From positions 1 to 64,000 of the forward strand of contig JAFUKC010000002.1 in NCBI GenBank assembly GCA_017467885.1: a stretch of 64,000 bases of DNA, in the 5' to 3' direction. The stretch is from Bacteroidaceae bacterium (GTDB lineage Bacteria > Bacteroidota > Bacteroidia > Bacteroidales > Bacteroidaceae). Position numbers and translations under genes: made by a program. Below the pieces are notes generated by a model. It had not been told where the DNA came from and did no database searches. It saw only the letters and a list, made by a program, of their open reading frames with translations. Numbering within the stretch: position 1 is the first letter of the stretch; each line of letters begins with the position of its first letter. Below are positions 62,692-64,000 of this stretch, piece after piece.

Positions 62692-64000
62692 TGTTGTCGT
62701 TAATGAATAGTGCAATAAGACATTTTCCCATTCTGTTGCTGTCGTTTCTGCTTTTTGGTGTGAATACAAAAGCGCAGGAACCGCAGCCTGTCGCTGTTGC
62801 AGCGACAGACAGTTCTGCTTTGTCGAAGCGGACATACATATATTTGTTGCACGCTGATGTTACAAAATTCGACAAGCGACGCGACCCCGATGCAACCATT
62901 CTTGTAGGAGATGTGGTGTTCCGTCGTGACAGTATGTATATGTATTGCGACAGTGCTTTTCTTTATAGGCAACAGAACAGTTTTAAAGCCTACGGAAATG
63001 TAAGAATGGAACAGGGTGACACTCTTTTCCTTTATGGCGATTTCCTTGATTACAATGGCGATACCAATCTTGCACGTGTTCGCAATAATGTCCGTTTAGA
63101 GGATTGCACCTCGGTGCTTGAAACCGACAGTCTCGATTTCGACCGTAATATAAATCTGGGTTATTACTTTGCCGGCGGAACGTTATTCGACGAACAAAGC
63201 ACGCTTGATTCGTATTGGGGCGAGTATAATGTTAATACTAAAAATGCGGTGTTCACCGATGCTGTTGTTCTGCAGAACCCGCAATTTGTCCTGGAGTCTG
63301 ATACATTGCATTATAATACGAATACAAATGTGGCAACAATAGTAGGTCCCACAAACATAAACAGTGGTGCAAATCATATATACTCCGAATTAGGGTATTA
63401 TGATACAAACACGCGTCAGGCTACTTTGCTGAACCGCTCAGTGGTTTCTAATGATAACAAGGAACTCACAGCCGATTCGTTGTTTTATGATGCAATTGCA
63501 GCATACAGCGAGGCTTACGGCCATATTGTTTATGCCGATACGATAAGCAAGAATATGCTTACGGGTGATTACGGCTATTTTAACGAGATGGTCGATTCTG
63601 CTTTTGTTACCGACAGGGCCGTAGTCATGGATTTCTCGCAAGGAGATACTCTTTATATGCATGCCGACACCATTTGGGCTGTATCACATAATTTGAATAC
63701 CGATTCTCTTTATCGTCAGGTGCGTGCTTTTCATCATGTACGTGCATTTCGTAGCGACATACAGGCTGTATGCGACTCGCTTGTTTTTGATTCGCGAGAC
63801 ACCTGTATGACAATGTACAAGGACCCTATTTTATGGAACAATGGGCAACAGTTGCTGGGCGAGGAAATAAAGGTATACATGGATACTGCATCCATTGACT
63901 GGGTACACGTGATTAACCAAACGTTATACGTGGATAAACTCGATTCGGTAAACTATAATCAGATACGCGGAAAAGAGATGATATTCCTCTTTAAAGATAA
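62691..64000 (+). CDS. OstA/LptA-family periplasmic LPS transport protein (partial, runs off the right edge)
   Basis: 436 codons are visible with no stop before 64000. A signal peptide (FLLFGVNTKAQE, cleaved near residue 30) is followed by repeated short beta strands of the OstA fold: VLVGDVVFRRDSMYMYCDSA-like units, FKAYGNVRMEQGDTLFLYGD, and later YGHIVYADTISKNMLTGDYG. Such proteins form a beta-jellyroll bridge for lipopolysaccharide across the periplasm. It is much longer than E. coli LptA, as in other Bacteroidota. It shares a one-base overlap with surA. Confidence 0.8.
   Translation, partial: MLSLMNSAIRHFPILLLSFLLFGVNTKAQEPQPVAVAATDSSALSKRTYIYLLHADVTKFDKRRDPDATILVGDVVFRRDSMYMYCDSAFLYRQQNSFKAYGNVRMEQGDTLFLYGDFLDYNGDTNLARVRNNVRLEDCTSVLETDSLDFDRNINLGYYFAGGTLFDEQSTLDSYWGEYNVNTKNAVFTDAVVLQNPQFVLESDTLHYNTNTNVATIVGPTNINSGANHIYSELGYYDTNTRQATLLNRSVVSNDNKELTADSLFYDAIAAYSEAYGHIVYADTISKNMLTGDYGYFNEMVDSAFVTDRAVVMDFSQGDTLYMHADTIWAVSHNLNTDSLYRQVRAFHHVRAFRSDIQAVCDSLVFDSRDTCMTMYKDPILWNNGQQLLGEEIKVYMDTASIDWVHVINQTLYVDKLDSVNYNQIRGKEMIFLFKD

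Overview
The window is a chromosomal segment from a member of the Bacteroidales (Bacteroidota), probably a gut anaerobe of the Bacteroides/Prevotella type. The evidence is the Mfa/Fim-type fimbrial lipoproteins, Bacteroidota-restricted families (DUF6261, DUF4294, DUF4250, DUF4369, DUF4252-like), absence of clear Shine-Dalgarno sites, a tRNA without encoded CCA, and repeated promoters of the form TTTG-N19-21-TAnnTTTG, the Bacteroides house-keeping consensus. Genus and species cannot be read from the sequence alone.

Positions 1-12976 are accessory. They hold the tail of a gene, an Mfa2-like anchor and three tandem fimbrillin-type lipoproteins, two with long adhesin-like C-terminal repeat domains. 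Then come an array of six hairpins at exact 42-base spacing in front of a DUF6261 gene, an AAA ATPase, and a decayed tyrosine integrase with two single-base frameshifts. An intact ISL3-family IS with perfect 24-bp inverted repeats and an 8-bp duplication of Ts sits between the integrase and a tRNA-Lys gene. Integrase beside a tRNA suggests the right edge of an old integrated island that extends leftward out of the window.

Positions 13000-44000 are mostly core genome. In order: an AI-2E family transporter; an ECF sigma-factor operon with a membrane partner and two exported proteins; thymidine kinase; RsmI; a coiled-coil lipoprotein; small hydrolases; succinate/acetate CoA-transferase; a SPOUT methyltransferase; LOG and PfkB enzymes; a two-gene RND metal efflux system with His-rich adaptor; a TrkH/TrkA potassium system with a shortened TrkA; an SLC13 transporter with a porin; PlsC; dihydroorotase translationally coupled to a free-standing methionine-synthase activation domain; an orphan histidine kinase; and DUF177-rpmF-era-der.

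Positions 45260-64000 begin with a trpB2 gene behind a leader that encodes a short peptide with three consecutive Trp codons and ends in a strong terminator, a tryptophan attenuator. Then follow a nucleotidyltransferase/GHMP-kinase fusion, MlaE/MlaF lipid-transport genes, lptB, the tig-clpP-clpX protein quality-control cluster, recQ, guaB, and an envelope-biogenesis series (PPIase, SurA-like lipoprotein, SurA, OstA/LptA-like protein running off the end).

The most notable items are the trp attenuator, the 42-base hairpin array next to DUF6261, the sugar-nucleotide fusion enzyme, the decayed island edge, and a possible small gene at about 33.1-33.2 kb that lacks a standard start codon.
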